Assembly: GCF_014695725.1 (NCBI RefSeq)
Contig: NZ_JACJOU010000016.1
Coordinates: forward strand, 62,001 to 126,000
Direction: 5' to 3'
Length of the DNA stretch: 64,000 nt
From: Microcoleus sp. FACHB-672
GTDB taxonomy: Bacteria; Cyanobacteriota; Cyanobacteriia; Cyanobacteriales; Oscillatoriaceae
Shown: positions 43,042 through 52,845 of the stretch, piece by piece
How positions within the stretch are numbered: the first letter of the stretch is position 1
Layout of the letters: every line of letters begins with the position of its first letter
The notes under the pieces: model-generated
Told to the model about the DNA's origin: nothing
The model's database searches: none
The model's input: the letters and a program-made list of their open reading frames with translations, nothing else
Position numbers and translations under genes: made by a program

Positions 43042-45033
43042 ATGCGTTTACCCATACCCCTTGGGACTGTCTTGCAAAATCGCTACTACTTAATCGACCT
43101 TCTCGGTCATAGGGGATTTGGCCGCACGTATTTGGCCAAAGACTTAGAACGCGACAGCCAGTTGTGTGCGCTCAAAGAATTGATTCCCGAAGGGGTTGCC
43201 GATAAATCCGAATTCTACGAACGCTTCCGAGAGCAAGTTTTTGCCTTATTTCGCATTCGCCACCCGCAAATCCCCCAGTTCCGTACTACCTTTGAGCAAG
43301 ACAACCGCCTATTTCTCGTTCAAGACTACATAGAGGGGAAAAGCTACGCAACCCTACTAAAAGAGCGCAAAGCACCCCGGTCTTCTGCGCTTGCCGACAC
43401 CACAAATGAGGAGACGCTGCCCTTTGGGGGTGCCTTTTCTGAAGAGGAAGTCTTGCAACTACTGCTGCAACTGCTGCCGGCCTTAGAATATCTGCACGGC
43501 ATGGGAATCACCCACGGGCGAATTTCTCCAGAAAATATTATTTTGCCGGCAACCGATAGCCCCGCCATTTTGCCAGCCGACAACGACACATCGACACCGG
43601 CAACTCCGCTGCCGGTACTCATCGATCTTGGGGTGGTACATGAAGTGATGAGCCGATTGAAACAGCTAGCCACAGCGGGAGGACAACCGGCAGCCGCAGA
43701 AACTCCACCAGCCGGCAAAAACGTGACCAGTAGCGACCTGTACGCTTTGGCAGTGACAGCCGTTGTACTGCTCACCGGGCGAAAACCGCAAGAATTATTT
43801 GATAACACCAAACTGATTGAAGATTGGCAGTCTTTCGTGCCGGCAAGTCCCCAGTTCGCCCGCATCTTAAATCGGATGTTGAGTGACAGCCCAGAAAATC
43901 GCTACCAGTCGGCGCGTGAAGTTGCAGGTGCTCTTTTATTGCTGAGTTTCCCCGCTCCCAATACGCGACTGCCAACCACGACTCTACCCAAGCGTCCAAC
44001 TCCTAAGCCCTCGATTTGGGGCAATCCTTGGGCGTATGTGATCAGCGCCGGTCTGGTTTTAACAGCCGGCATCGGTTCTTGGGCGGCGATCCGATCCTTG
44101 ATGGAGCGTCCCCTGATGCCGGCAACCCTCACCCAAACACCCGCAACTTCTACCAGCGCACCCTCCTCCCCACAACTGAACGCAACGCCTCAACCGCTCA
44201 ACGTGGTGCCCGACAAAACAACCACAGTTGAAGGCACCCTCAGCCCCAATCAAACCGTCACCTACCTCATTCCTGCCCAACAATGGCAACTCTTAAGCAC
44301 CTCCCTCACCGGCACAAGCGTCTTGGTGAGCGCACTTAACCCAGGAGGGCAACCGATGAATCAGCCTGTGAAGCCGGTGGAACGCTGGGAAGCCTTGCTT
44401 TTCTCGGCTGGAGACTATTACCTTCAGCTCAACCCTGTCCCAGGCAGTGAACCCAAACCGTACAAGCTAGACATTAATTTAACCGGCTATTTTCCCAGAA
44501 AATTATGTCAACAGCCTGACGCTGAGGGTGTTCAGAGTTGGTATCCAGTTTTTATTGAATACAGCCCCGAAACACTGCAACGGGTGCAATCTGATTTCTG
44601 CCGGGATACCTTTATCACACCCAAAGGATCAGCCGGCAACCCCTCAATTCTGGTTGCTTCTTTTGGGGATCAAGCCAAAGCTCAAGCGTTTGCCGACTTG
44701 ATGAAGCGCGAAGTTGGCAGTGGAACCGTTGGGGAACCGGCAGCCGGTAGTCCGAAAAGTTCTTGTAGCGATCCCGATCCCGGTAGCAGTCAGACTTGGT
44801 ATCCAGTTTTAGTGGAATATACCAAGGAGCATTACATTCAAATTCTGTCCTACTGTCCCAATGCCTCTGTGGCACAGAAATCCCCTGGCGAAGGAGCGTA
44901 TATTGAGGTTGCTGCATTTCGGGATAAATCAAAGGCAGCCGAGATGGCCGGTTTCATCACCAGAGAAGTTGCCAGCGCTGAAGTTGGGGCTGCTTCCACC
45001 CGTCCAGTTCCTAAGCCCGCCGGGGTGAAGTAA
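43042..45033 (+). CDS. Membrane-anchored serine/threonine pseudokinase with two SPOR-like repeats
   Basis: A 663-residue protein. The N-terminal kinase fold (about 12-310) has a glycine loop LGHRGFGRTYLAKD and the Lys of CALKELIPEG, but the catalytic loop reads HGRISPEN instead of HRDLKPEN, so both the catalytic Asp and the Lys are lost; the metal-binding Asp is kept as DLG. Kinase activity is therefore doubtful. A Pro-rich joint leads to one membrane helix (AYVISAGLVLTAGIGSWAAI, about 330-350), then a PPC-like beta domain and two similar C-terminal repeats (WYPVFIEYS and WYPVLVEYT), each followed by a SPOR-like fold with EVAAF or LVASF. The outside part may bind peptidoglycan or other ligands. 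Confidence 0.86.
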   Translation: MRLPIPLGTVLQNRYYLIDLLGHRGFGRTYLAKDLERDSQLCALKELIPEGVADKSEFYERFREQVFALFRIRHPQIPQFRTTFEQDNRLFLVQDYIEGKSYATLLKERKAPRSSALADTTNEETLPFGGAFSEEEVLQLLLQLLPALEYLHGMGITHGRISPENIILPATDSPAILPADNDTSTPATPLPVLIDLGVVHEVMSRLKQLATAGGQPAAAETPPAGKNVTSSDLYALAVTAVVLLTGRKPQELFDNTKLIEDWQSFVPASPQFARILNRMLSDSPENRYQSAREVAGALLLLSFPAPNTRLPTTTLPKRPTPKPSIWGNPWAYVISAGLVLTAGIGSWAAIRSLMERPLMPATLTQTPATSTSAPSSPQLNATPQPLNVVPDKTTTVEGTLSPNQTVTYLIPAQQWQLLSTSLTGTSVLVSALNPGGQPMNQPVKPVERWEALLFSAGDYYLQLNPVPGSEPKPYKLDINLTGYFPRKLCQQPDAEGVQSWYPVFIEYSPETLQRVQSDFCRDTFITPKGSAGNPSILVASFGDQAKAQAFADLMKREVGSGTVGEPAAGSPKSSCSDPDPGSSQTWYPVLVEYTKEHYIQILSYCPNASVAQKSPGEGAYIEVAAFRDKSKAAEMAGFITREVASAEVGAASTRPVPKPAGVK

Positions 45034-45367
45034 GCTGTCTTCAATCGCGCTTGCCGGCTGTCTGGTTGAAAAAAGGTTAAACTTGTCCGGGTACTTGACG
45101 AAATGGATGCAGTCTTAAACGTCAGAGTGCCGAGCCGGCAGTACATCTTTTATTTGATGCAGAATTCGTTTAATCACTCATTATTTAATCCCGGTTTTTT
45201 TCTGAAGTTTTAATTCCTGCTTGAACTATAGTAAAAAGCAATCAATCGGAAGTGGTAAGAATGTGTGGAAATTGACCCATTGACTCACAGACTGTCAAAA
45301 AATCAGAAATATATTTTTTGGTGGCTGCTTAAGGTTAAATTGATGAAAGTTAGAGTGCATCAGCTGG
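45034..45367. other. Spacer, no gene
   Basis: 334 bp with AT-rich stretches. No open frame, RNA gene or repeat stands out. Confidence 0.55.
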
Positions 45368-46000
45368 ATGTGGTTTCGTCGTGATTCAAAGGTAAGGGCG
45401 ATGAGTGATAGTATGGCATTTCTGGCAGGGACAGCCTTCGCTGGGATTGCGGCTTTGCTCTTGCTGAAAGGAGGAGGAACGCCAGCCCAAATTTACCCAG
45501 TCAATTCTCTTCCGCCGCCGCCCCCTGCCGTGTCTTCGAGCAATACGCCTCTACCGCCGCCACCGCTGTTGCCGGCACCGACAAGCTCCAATACGGAACA
45601 GCAGCGCTACGACATGGAACGGCTGAAGGCTCAGATAGATCAGCAAAAGACTGACATCGAACAGCTCAAAGCTCAAATCCAGAATCAGCAAATGCTGATC
45701 CAAACGCTATCGGCGCAGGCAAAAGTCAATGCCTTGAGTTCCCAAAATTACCAAACTCAGGGGATGGTTTCCACTCAGCAGCCGGCAAATCCCATGCTTT
45801 CTGGCATCCTTTGGGCGTTAGGTGGCGCAATCGTGACGGTGATGGGTGGCATTGTGCTAGCAGCGACGTTAACGTTGCTCTCACAACAGCAGCGTTCTTC
45901 TCGTACCGTGCAACTAATTCACCCCGTTCATGATCGAGCGACTTACTTGCCGCCTAAGCGACGCAAGCGAGCTGAACCTACTGAATATTACGAAGAATAA
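45368..46000 (+). CDS. Membrane protein with Pro-rich segment and coiled coil, unknown function
   Basis: A 210-residue protein. A hydrophobic segment (MAFLAGTAFAGIAALLLL, about 15-33) is followed by a Pro-rich stretch (PPPPPAVSSSNTPLPPPPLLP), a charged coiled coil (about 75-115: MERLKAQIDQQKTDIEQLKAQ), a second membrane helix (LSGILWALGGAIVTVMGGIVLAATLTLL) and a basic tail with PPKRRKR and EYYEE. I do not recognise a family. The heptad repeats suggest self-association, and the tail suggests a cytoplasmic end. An alternative start at 45401 gives a similar protein. It lies 330 nt after the pseudokinase on the same strand. Confidence 0.75.
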   Translation: MWFRRDSKVRAMSDSMAFLAGTAFAGIAALLLLKGGGTPAQIYPVNSLPPPPPAVSSSNTPLPPPPLLPAPTSSNTEQQRYDMERLKAQIDQQKTDIEQLKAQIQNQQMLIQTLSAQAKVNALSSQNYQTQGMVSTQQPANPMLSGILWALGGAIVTVMGGIVLAATLTLLSQQQRSSRTVQLIHPVHDRATYLPPKRRKRAEPTEYYEE

Positions 46001-46496
46001 TTGTAGAGTCGGTTTTCTAGGAGTCTGTTTTATCCAATTTTCCAGCATTGTTTAACCAATGCGCCGCAGCAAACTTTTGATTTTAGATCGCTCGTGCTGG
46101 CTGAGTCAGTTTATGTTGCTCATCCTCATATAACGTAATAGCCGTTACCGTTTCCTTTGCTACATATCTGCGATTCAGCCGGAGAGTTTTTGGCGAATAT
46201 TCGCAGCCGGCTTATCGGGAAATGGTATAAGCCGGTGTAGAGATTTTATTATTTTTATCGATAACCTTAAAGATTTGACTTAAACCTGTTCTAGGGGATG
46301 CCATCTTAACCAATTTTTTATAAACTGGGAAACTATAGCCCAGAGCAACAGCGATAGAATATCTTTAGGGTTGCAAGAAAAATGGCAACACATTCATTTG
46401 GGCAGAAATTTTAAAAACTAAAGACCAAATAATAAATGCCCACTTTTATCAAAGACAGCAAATTTTAGAAATTATTTTTTTCACGATCTGAAATAG
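46001..46496. other. Spacer, no gene
   Basis: About 500 bp of AT-rich DNA between same-strand genes. No coding frame, tRNA or structured element was recognised. Confidence 0.55.
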
Positions 46497-49400
46497 ATGA
46501 AAGATTCTCAAGATCAACCTTCTTTCAAACTTCCAAACCAAGATTTAAATTTAGAGTTGTCTGAGTCAGAAGAAGTGTGCCGGTTAAAAGCAGAATTACA
46601 GCGATACCGAACCCTAAGCGAAAATCTTCCTGTCGGGTACTTTACCCTAAGCTCAGAAGGAATTATTCTGACGGTTAATTCGTTTGCGGCAACTCATTTA
46701 GGCTACGGTGTGGAGGAACTAACGGAACAATCGATTTTTAATCTTACTCATCCTGAAGATCGAGAGCAACTGCAAGCAAACTTAAAAGCTATCTTTGAAA
46801 ATCCTATAGAAAGTTGCGATTTGGAAGGGCGTCAAATCTCCAAAGACGGCAACATCTTGTGGATGAGAACAATTGCCCATGCGCTGCCAGAAAATGAGCT
46901 AATCCTCATCTGCGAAGATGTCACACAGCGCAAGCAAGTAGAAAATGAACTCCGCTCAACCAAATCCGTATTGGAATACGCCGTGGAAGGCATTTCGCGG
47001 CTAGACGAGCAAGGACGTTACATTGCTGTTAATAGAGCTTATGCCGGCACTCTTGGTTACACGCCTGAAGAAATGATCGGCAGGGAATGGTATCCGACTG
47101 TACATCCTGAAGATCAAGAAAAGATGATGCTTGCCTACCAACAAATGTTGATTGAGGGCAAGGTAAAAGTTGAAGCCAAGGGTGTGCGGAAAGATGGCTC
47201 AGTTTTTTACAAACAGTTAGTGATGGTTACTGCTTTTGACAGTCAGAATCAATTCATCGGCCATCACCGCTTCATGAAAGATATTACAGAGCGTAAACAG
47301 GCAGAAGCAGCGCTGCAAAAAGCTCACGACGAATTAGAAAGACGGGTTGAGGAGCGCACAGCCGAACTAACACAAGCCAATGCACTTTTAAAAGAAGAAA
47401 TCGCAGAACGCCGACGGGCCGAAGAGGAACGGCAAAAGCTGGCTTCACTGGTGGAAAACAGCACGGATTTTATTGCGATGTCTTCCCTAGAAGGAAAAAT
47501 TATTTTCCTTAATGAAGCCGGGCAAAAACTGGTTGGTTTAGACAGTTTAGAAGCAGCGCTTGCTAAACAAATGTCTGACTACTTTTCTGAGGAAGGCTGG
47601 GCGCAGTTTTGTGAAGTTACGTTGCCGGCAATCCTGACAACCGGCCATTGGGAAGGAGAGGGCCAACTTCGTCACTTCAAAACCGGCAAACTCATTGATG
47701 TGCAGAGAAGTTGTTTTGTCGTCAAGCATCCGCAAACCGGCAAAAGCCTATGTCTAGCAACAGTTCAATGCGACATTACCGAACGCAAACAGGCAGAAAT
47801 CGCCCTGAGACAACAAACTGAACGAGAGAAACTCCTCGGACTGATTTCCCCGCGCATCCGGCACTCTTTAAACTTAAATGAAATTCTTAATACCACCGTA
47901 GGGGAGGTGCGAGAATTTCTGGAGACTGACCGAGTGTTCATCTACCGATTTGAGTCAGACTGGAGTGGGGTCATTGTTGTAGAATCTGTCGGTTCTGGCT
48001 GGACGCCGATTTTAGGCACAAAAATCAAAGACTGCTATTTTGCAGAAACTTATGTTGAACCATACCGGAACGGTCGGATTCAAGCAACCGATGATATTTA
48101 CGCAGCCGGTTTTTCCGAATGCCACATCGATTTACTGGCAAAGCTTCAAGTAAGAGCAACCTTAGTCGTCCCCGTCTTGCAAGGAGATCAGTTGTGGGGA
48201 CTACTGGTTGTCAATCATTGTTGTGCACCCCGGCAATGGCAGACGCTGGAAATCGATTTGATCAAGCGACTCGCAACCCAGGTGGGGATCGCCATTCAGC
48301 AATCAGAACTCTACCAGCAAGTGCAGTTGCTCAACGTTGATTTGGAAAGTCAAGTGCAGGAACGCACCCGCCAACTGCAACAGGCGCTGAATTTTGAATC
48401 GATGCTCAAACGAGTCACAGATCATGTCCGCGACAGTCTGGATGAAAGCCAGATTTTACAAACAGCGGTGGAAGATTTAACCGAAGTGCTGGGCATTGAC
48501 GGCTGCGATACGGCTTTGTATGACCCCACCCTCGCCACAGCGATGATTAGCTATGAGTACACCCCCCGCCTGTCCCCCGCTAAAGGACGCATCATCCGAA
48601 TGGCGGACTTTCCAGAAGGCTACCGCCAGCTGCTGCAAGGTCAATATTTCCAGTTTTGCGAACTCTCACCCAGCCTCCGCGAACCGCTTTCGATTCTGGC
48701 GTGTCCTATTTTCGATAACAAAGTGGTGCTGGGTGATATGTGGTTATTCAAGCAGCAGGATGATGGTTTTAATGAGCTGGAAATTCGGTTGGTGCAGCAA
48801 GTAGCAAATCAATGCGCGATAGCGATTCGTCAAGCACGACTTTTCCAAGCTGCTCAAGCACAAGTGGAAGAACTGGAAAAACTCAATCGCCTCAAGGATG
48901 ACTTTTTAAATACTATTTCTCACGAATTGCGAACGCCGATGTCTAACATAAAAATGGCCATGCAGATGTTGGAAATTTCCATAAATCAGCAAAAAATGCT
49001 GGAGGGAGAAACGAGTAAAGCCCAGGCAGCAACTCCCCCTACGTTCCGCTATTTCAAGATATTACAAGATGAATCGGAAAGAGAAATTAGTTTAATTAAC
49101 GATCTGCTGGATTTGCAGCAACTTGATGCCGGCACTCAGCCTTTGATGCTGACGACGATTCACTTACAAAATTGGATTTCTCATGTCATCGAGCCTTTTG
49201 AACAGCGGTTTTGCAAGCAGCAGCAAATCTTGCACGTTGAAATTGCTTCCGATTTGCCTCCCCTTGTTTCCGATATGTCAGCTTTGGGGCGTATCCTGTC
49301 AGAACTATTAAATAATGCTTGTAAATACACTCCACCCCAGGGAGAAATTACCGTTACAGCCAGGGTTGAATCAGGAATGCTTCAGTTAGGGGTAAGTAAC

Positions 49401-49616
49401 ACCGGCATCGAGATTCCTGCGAGTGAGTTTACCCATATTTTTGATAAATTTTATCGAATTCCTAGTGCTGATCCCTGGAAGCAGGGCGGGACTGGATTGG
49501 GATTAGCGCTAGCACATAAACTGGCAGAACATCTAGGGGGTAGACTTTGGGTTGAAAGCGGTAAAGATCGAACTTGTTTTACTCTCGAGTTACCTGTCAC
49601 TGGAGAAACTTTGTAG
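46497..49616 (+). CDS. Sensor histidine kinase with PAS and GAF domains
   Basis: A 1039-residue soluble sensor kinase. Order: PAS 1 (about 30-150), PAS 2 (155-265), a coiled-coil link (LQKAHDELERRVEERTAEL), PAS 3 (305-435), GAF 1 (450-600), a second coil (VQERTRQLQQA), GAF 2 (635-780), HisKA with His809 in ISHELRTPMSNIKMA, and HATPase with ELLNNACKYTPPQGE and GGTGLGLALAHKLAEHLGG. It has no receiver, so a separate response regulator is expected. GAF 1 has DRVFIYRFESDWSGVIVVESV, typical of cyanobacterial GAFs that may bind bilins, but the chromophore Cys was not located. It is followed by decayed ackA DNA on the opposite strand. Confidence 0.92.
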   Translation: MKDSQDQPSFKLPNQDLNLELSESEEVCRLKAELQRYRTLSENLPVGYFTLSSEGIILTVNSFAATHLGYGVEELTEQSIFNLTHPEDREQLQANLKAIFENPIESCDLEGRQISKDGNILWMRTIAHALPENELILICEDVTQRKQVENELRSTKSVLEYAVEGISRLDEQGRYIAVNRAYAGTLGYTPEEMIGREWYPTVHPEDQEKMMLAYQQMLIEGKVKVEAKGVRKDGSVFYKQLVMVTAFDSQNQFIGHHRFMKDITERKQAEAALQKAHDELERRVEERTAELTQANALLKEEIAERRRAEEERQKLASLVENSTDFIAMSSLEGKIIFLNEAGQKLVGLDSLEAALAKQMSDYFSEEGWAQFCEVTLPAILTTGHWEGEGQLRHFKTGKLIDVQRSCFVVKHPQTGKSLCLATVQCDITERKQAEIALRQQTEREKLLGLISPRIRHSLNLNEILNTTVGEVREFLETDRVFIYRFESDWSGVIVVESVGSGWTPILGTKIKDCYFAETYVEPYRNGRIQATDDIYAAGFSECHIDLLAKLQVRATLVVPVLQGDQLWGLLVVNHCCAPRQWQTLEIDLIKRLATQVGIAIQQSELYQQVQLLNVDLESQVQERTRQLQQALNFESMLKRVTDHVRDSLDESQILQTAVEDLTEVLGIDGCDTALYDPTLATAMISYEYTPRLSPAKGRIIRMADFPEGYRQLLQGQYFQFCELSPSLREPLSILACPIFDNKVVLGDMWLFKQQDDGFNELEIRLVQQVANQCAIAIRQARLFQAAQAQVEELEKLNRLKDDFLNTISHELRTPMSNIKMAMQMLEISINQQKMLEGETSKAQAATPPTFRYFKILQDESEREISLINDLLDLQQLDAGTQPLMLTTIHLQNWISHVIEPFEQRFCKQQQILHVEIASDLPPLVSDMSALGRILSELLNNACKYTPPQGEITVTARVESGMLQLGVSNTGIEIPASEFTHIFDKFYRIPSADPWKQGGTGLGLALAHKLAEHLGGRLWVESGKDRTCFTLELPVTGETL

Positions 49617-49656
49617 AGGCTAGAGGGAAAGTCTATTTTTCTTAATGTTAACAGAG

Positions 49657-49929
49657 TCATTTAGATTGAGTTAATTTCCAACATTCTTGGGCAATTGCCC
49701 AGTCTTCTTACGCCGGCACACTGAAAACACATATTGATGAATCTGCCGTTGCAACATCTTCATCCGGTGGCAACTAGGCGTTTTTTCGATAAATTTTTAA
49801 ACCCAAAAATCCCAAGTCTTCACAGGCAAATTCCCGCAGATGTGCGTGATGTTCTCCAATGTTGCCGGTGAATATAAGGGCGTCTAATCTACCCAAAGAA
49901 ACAAGCATTGCAGGTAGATATTTCAGTCG
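49657..49929 (-). pseudogene. ackA: Acetate kinase pseudogene, C-terminal part only
   Basis: One frame on the minus strand reads [33 protein letters not shown] and [15 protein letters not shown], a TAG stop, then LPPDEDVATADSS, a TAA stop, EDWAIAQECWKLTQSK and a final TGA at 49657-49659. Every block follows the end of acetate kinase in order (LDALVFTxGIGEN, the LGIxLD region, the DxDIATxDS and EDWAIAREC tail of cyanobacterial AckA). About 300 N-terminal residues are missing, and homology stops at the palindrome 49929-49955. Two in-frame stops without frameshifts indicate a fairly recent loss of function. A working copy may exist elsewhere in the genome. Confidence 0.85.
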
Positions 49930-49955
49930 TAGGATGCGTGACTCACGCACCCTAC
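49929..49955. repeat. GTAGGRTGCGTGA palindrome at the ackA break
   Basis: Arms GTAGGATGCGTGA and TCACGCACCCTAC around one base, with a single mismatch. GTAGGGTGCGT palindromes are dispersed repeats in cyanobacteria. It lies exactly where acetate kinase homology ends. Confidence 0.7.
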
Positions 49956-50022
49956 AAACAAGCCGGGTTTGATTCACGCTAAGCTCACCGGCAGAATACT
50001 ACGCAACCAGTAAAAGCAGTAT

Positions 50023-50050
50023 AAGAGGGAGAGAAACCTCTCCCTCTTTT
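50023..50050. terminator. Hairpin after pgk, likely terminator
   Basis: AAGAGGGAGAG pairs with CTCTCCCTCTT around AAAC-type loop bases, with a short T-run on the plus side. It lies about 45 nt past the pgk stop on the minus strand and could work in both directions. Confidence 0.6.
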
Positions 50051-50095
50051 CTCCTCAATCCTGTTCAGAATTGAAATGCGTAAATCCTCAGATCC

Positions 50096-51298
50096 CTAGG
50101 CTTCGTCTAGCGCTGCGATTCCGGGCAATTCCTTGCCTTCGAGAAGCTCTAAGCTAGCGCCGCCGCCGGTGGAGATATGGCTCATTTGATCAGCCAAACC
50201 GGCTTTTTCTACAGCCGCCACAGAGTCGCCGCCACCGATAATGGTGCTCGTGCCTTTCGGGGTGAGTCCCGCCAAAGTCTGGGCGATCGCTTCAGTACCA
50301 ACCGCAAATTTGTCGAACTCAAACACACCCATTGGGCCATTCCAAATCACCGCTTTGCAATCTGCAAGCGCATCTTGGAACACTTTGACGGAATCCGGGC
50401 CAATATCCAAACCCATCCAGCCATCGGGGATGCTTTCAACGCTGACGGTTTGAGCATTTGCATCCTTATCGAATTTATCTGCCACCACGACATCAGTAGG
50501 CAAGAGAAACTCAACGCCTCTTTCTTTGGCTTTCGCTTCCAAAGACTTAGCCAGTTCTAGCTTGTCTTCTTCAACGAGAGATTTGCCAACACTCAAGCCA
50601 CGCGCTTTGTAGAAGGTGAAAACCATGCCGCCGCCAATCAGCAGCTTGTCGCACTTTTCCAGCAAAGTTTCAATGACGCCGATTTTGCTGGAAACCTTGG
50701 AACCGCCGATGATCGCAGCTAAGGGACGCTGGGGATTTTCAATGGTCGCTTGCAGGTATTGCAGCTCTTTTTCAATCAGATAGCCGGCAACAGAAGGACT
50801 CAGGTAGTGAGTCACCCCCTCTGTGGAAGCGTGGGCGCGGTGGGCTGTGCCAAACGCATCATTGACGTACAAATCGGCATTTGAGGCCAGCTTTTTGGCA
50901 AATTCAGGGTCGTTTTTTTCTTCTTCTGGGTAGAAGCGGACGTTTTCCAGCAGCGCCACATCCCCGTTTTGCATTTGAGAAATTGCCTGAGTGACTTCGT
51001 CACCAATGCAGTCATTGCATTTGACAACAGATTTGCCCAGCAATTCAGAGAGGCGATTGGCCACCGGCGTTAGGCGCAGCTTGTCATCAACGCCCTTGGG
51101 ACGACCAAAGTGGGAACAGAGGATCACCTTAGCACCGTTGCCGGCTAAGTATTGGATGGTCGGTAAGGCGGCGCGGATACGGGTATCATCTGTGATGTTG
51201 CCGGCGTCATCCAGGGGGACGTTAAAATCGGCCCGCACTAATACACGCTTACCCGCTAAGTCTGACTCCGATAAATTTGCTACAGTTTTCTTGGGCAC
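50096..51298 (-). CDS. pgk: Phosphoglycerate kinase
   Basis: Catalyses transfer of phosphate between 1,3-bisphosphoglycerate and ADP in glycolysis and, in reverse, in the Calvin cycle. The 400-residue protein begins [31 protein letters not shown], with the substrate-binding RADFNVP motif and HFGRPKG; later [29 protein letters not shown] and the ATP-site [13 protein letters not shown]. The GTG at 51298 is selected because TTGGAGG stands 8 nt upstream and the 400-residue length is standard; the open frame up to 51442 is not needed. It is monocistronic, with a hairpin terminator, and divergent from the stress protein. Confidence 0.97.
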   Translation of the reverse strand: MPKKTVANLSESDLAGKRVLVRADFNVPLDDAGNITDDTRIRAALPTIQYLAGNGAKVILCSHFGRPKGVDDKLRLTPVANRLSELLGKSVVKCNDCIGDEVTQAISQMQNGDVALLENVRFYPEEEKNDPEFAKKLASNADLYVNDAFGTAHRAHASTEGVTHYLSPSVAGYLIEKELQYLQATIENPQRPLAAIIGGSKVSSKIGVIETLLEKCDKLLIGGGMVFTFYKARGLSVGKSLVEEDKLELAKSLEAKAKERGVEFLLPTDVVVADKFDKDANAQTVSVESIPDGWMGLDIGPDSVKVFQDALADCKAVIWNGPMGVFEFDKFAVGTEAIAQTLAGLTPKGTSTIIGGGDSVAAVEKAGLADQMSHISTGGGASLELLEGKELPGIAALDEA

Positions 51299-51474
51299 AG
51301 ATAAAACCTCCAATTGCGTTACTTTTGTTGAATTTCCATCGCATCCGTGCGAAGATCGATAGCTCACTCTGCTGCCCTGAATCAAGGCCCAAATAACTAG
51401 CACGGATGCATCGAAATCTACCGGGTGGTTCGCCGTAAACATTTTATCTGAGAGTGTGTCCTGGAGAGGGGTGT

Positions 51475-51894
51475 ATGTTTAAGACTGTTTTATTTCCCAT
51501 TGATCAAACCAGAGAGTCCCGCGAAGCGGCTGATACGGTTGTTAATATTGTGAAAACCTACGGCAGTCGCTTGGTGATCGTGTCGGTGCTTGAAGTGCCG
51601 GCAGAAGGGGAGGAATCGCCCCCTGCACCGGCAGATCGGATGACATCGCCAGAGACGATTGCGGAACTGCTCAAGACTGCCCAAGCAATGTTTTCTCAGC
51701 AAGGCATCGAAGCTCAAACCGTTGAGCGCGAAGGCCGGCCTGCTTTTATGATCTGTGATGTCGCTGATGAAATTGGCGCTGATCTGATTATTATGGGCTG
51801 CCGTGGTATTGGTCTGACTGAGGAAGGGGCTGCTGACAGTGTTAGTAACCGAGTGATCAATTTATCTCCCTGCCCGGTGCTGATTGTTCCCTAG
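51475..51894 (+). CDS. Universal stress protein
   Basis: A 139-residue UspA-fold protein. It begins [23 protein letters not shown], continues with [16 protein letters not shown], and has the second half [19 protein letters not shown] with [16 protein letters not shown] at the end. The G-x-x-G loop followed by nine residues and a Ser is partly kept (GCRGIG and DSVSNRV), so ATP binding is possible. ATG at 51475 is preferred because GGAGAGG lies a few bases upstream. These proteins are often induced by starvation or oxidative stress. It is followed by repeat DNA and rbgA on the same strand. Confidence 0.9.
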   Translation: MFKTVLFPIDQTRESREAADTVVNIVKTYGSRLVIVSVLEVPAEGEESPPAPADRMTSPETIAELLKTAQAMFSQQGIEAQTVEREGRPAFMICDVADEIGADLIIMGCRGIGLTEEGAADSVSNRVINLSPCPVLIVP

Positions 51895-51981
51895 TCAATT
51901 GTCATTTGTCCTGGGTTTTTGGCAAATGACAGTTCACCCATCGCAGTTGACCAGTGACAAGGGACAGAGGATAAAGGACAA
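51895..51981. repeat. GACAAATGAC-type repeat region reaching the rbgA start
   Basis: CATTTGTCC (51903-51911) is the reverse complement of GGACAAATG (51976-51984), with further GGCAAATGAC and AGTGACAAGGGAC units between. The rbgA ATG (51982-51984) lies inside the last unit. Confidence 0.7.
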
Positions 51982-52845
51982 ATGAGCAGCAGCATTCAGT
52001 GGTATCCCGGTCACATTGCCAAAGCCGAACGGGCACTCAAGGAACAGCTAAAGCGTGTGGATGTGGTACTAGAGGTGCGCGATGCCCGCATCCCTCTGGC
52101 AACGCATCATCCCCAGACGGCGCAATGGGTGGGCGCGAAGGGGAGGGTTTTGGTAATCAATCGCCTGGATATGATTACACCGGCAGCGCGGCAACGGTGG
52201 GAAGAATGGTTCCGGATGCAGGGTGAGAAGCCTTATTACACGGATGCACAACATGGCAAAGGTGTCAAGGCAATCTCTCAAGCAGCGCAGGATGCCGGTG
52301 CACAGATGAATGCAAGAAGACGCGAACGCGGGATGTTACCGCGTCCTGTCCGTGCAGTCGTGATTGGGTTTCCCAATGTGGGTAAATCAGCGCTGATTAA
52401 CCGGCTGCTAAACCGGCGCGTGGTGGAAAGTGCGGCACGTGCCGGAGTCACACGCCAGCTACGTTGGGTGCGGATTTCTGAGGAAATTGAGTTGCTAGAT
52501 GCGCCTGGGGTGATCCCCGCCAGAATTGAGGATGACGAAAATGCCTTCAAGTTGGCGATTTGTGACGATATTGGTGAAGCATCTTACGACAATTATTTAG
52601 TGGCAGCGAAGCTTGTAGATTTACTCACTTATCTGGAAGCAACGAGTGAGGGGATTGTCTCGTTAAATTTATTGCAGTCGCGTTATGAATTAAACCCGAT
52701 TTCGACAGAGGGGGACGAGTATCTACAAGCGCTGGCAAAGTTGCGATATAAAGGCGATGTAGAGCGAACGGCGCGTCAGTTACTGACGGATTTTCGCAAA
52801 GGGTTGTTAGGACAGATTCCGTTGGAGTTGCCGCCGCAGGTGTAA
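51982..52845 (+). CDS. rbgA: Ribosome biogenesis GTPase RbgA (YlqF)
   Basis: A 287-residue circularly permuted GTPase that helps late maturation of the large ribosomal subunit. It starts IQWYPGHIAKAERALKEQL, typical of the family. The G motifs come in permuted order: G4 as VINRLDMI (Arg for the usual Lys), G5-like region, then G1 GFPNVGKSALINRLL near residue 132, G2 Thr in ARAGVTRQLRWV, and G3 as LLDAPGVI. A C-terminal helical domain (about 200-285) binds RNA. Length and order match. The start codon is embedded in a dispersed repeat (see the preceding entry). Confidence 0.95.
   Translation: MSSSIQWYPGHIAKAERALKEQLKRVDVVLEVRDARIPLATHHPQTAQWVGAKGRVLVINRLDMITPAARQRWEEWFRMQGEKPYYTDAQHGKGVKAISQAAQDAGAQMNARRRERGMLPRPVRAVVIGFPNVGKSALINRLLNRRVVESAARAGVTRQLRWVRISEEIELLDAPGVIPARIEDDENAFKLAICDDIGEASYDNYLVAAKLVDLLTYLEATSEGIVSLNLLQSRYELNPISTEGDEYLQALAKLRYKGDVERTARQLLTDFRKGLLGQIPLELPPQV

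Noticed and set aside
49774-49977. 67-codon frame taken as an intact small gene
   Set aside because: It is part of the acetate kinase pseudogene fused to a palindromic repeat, not a functional gene.
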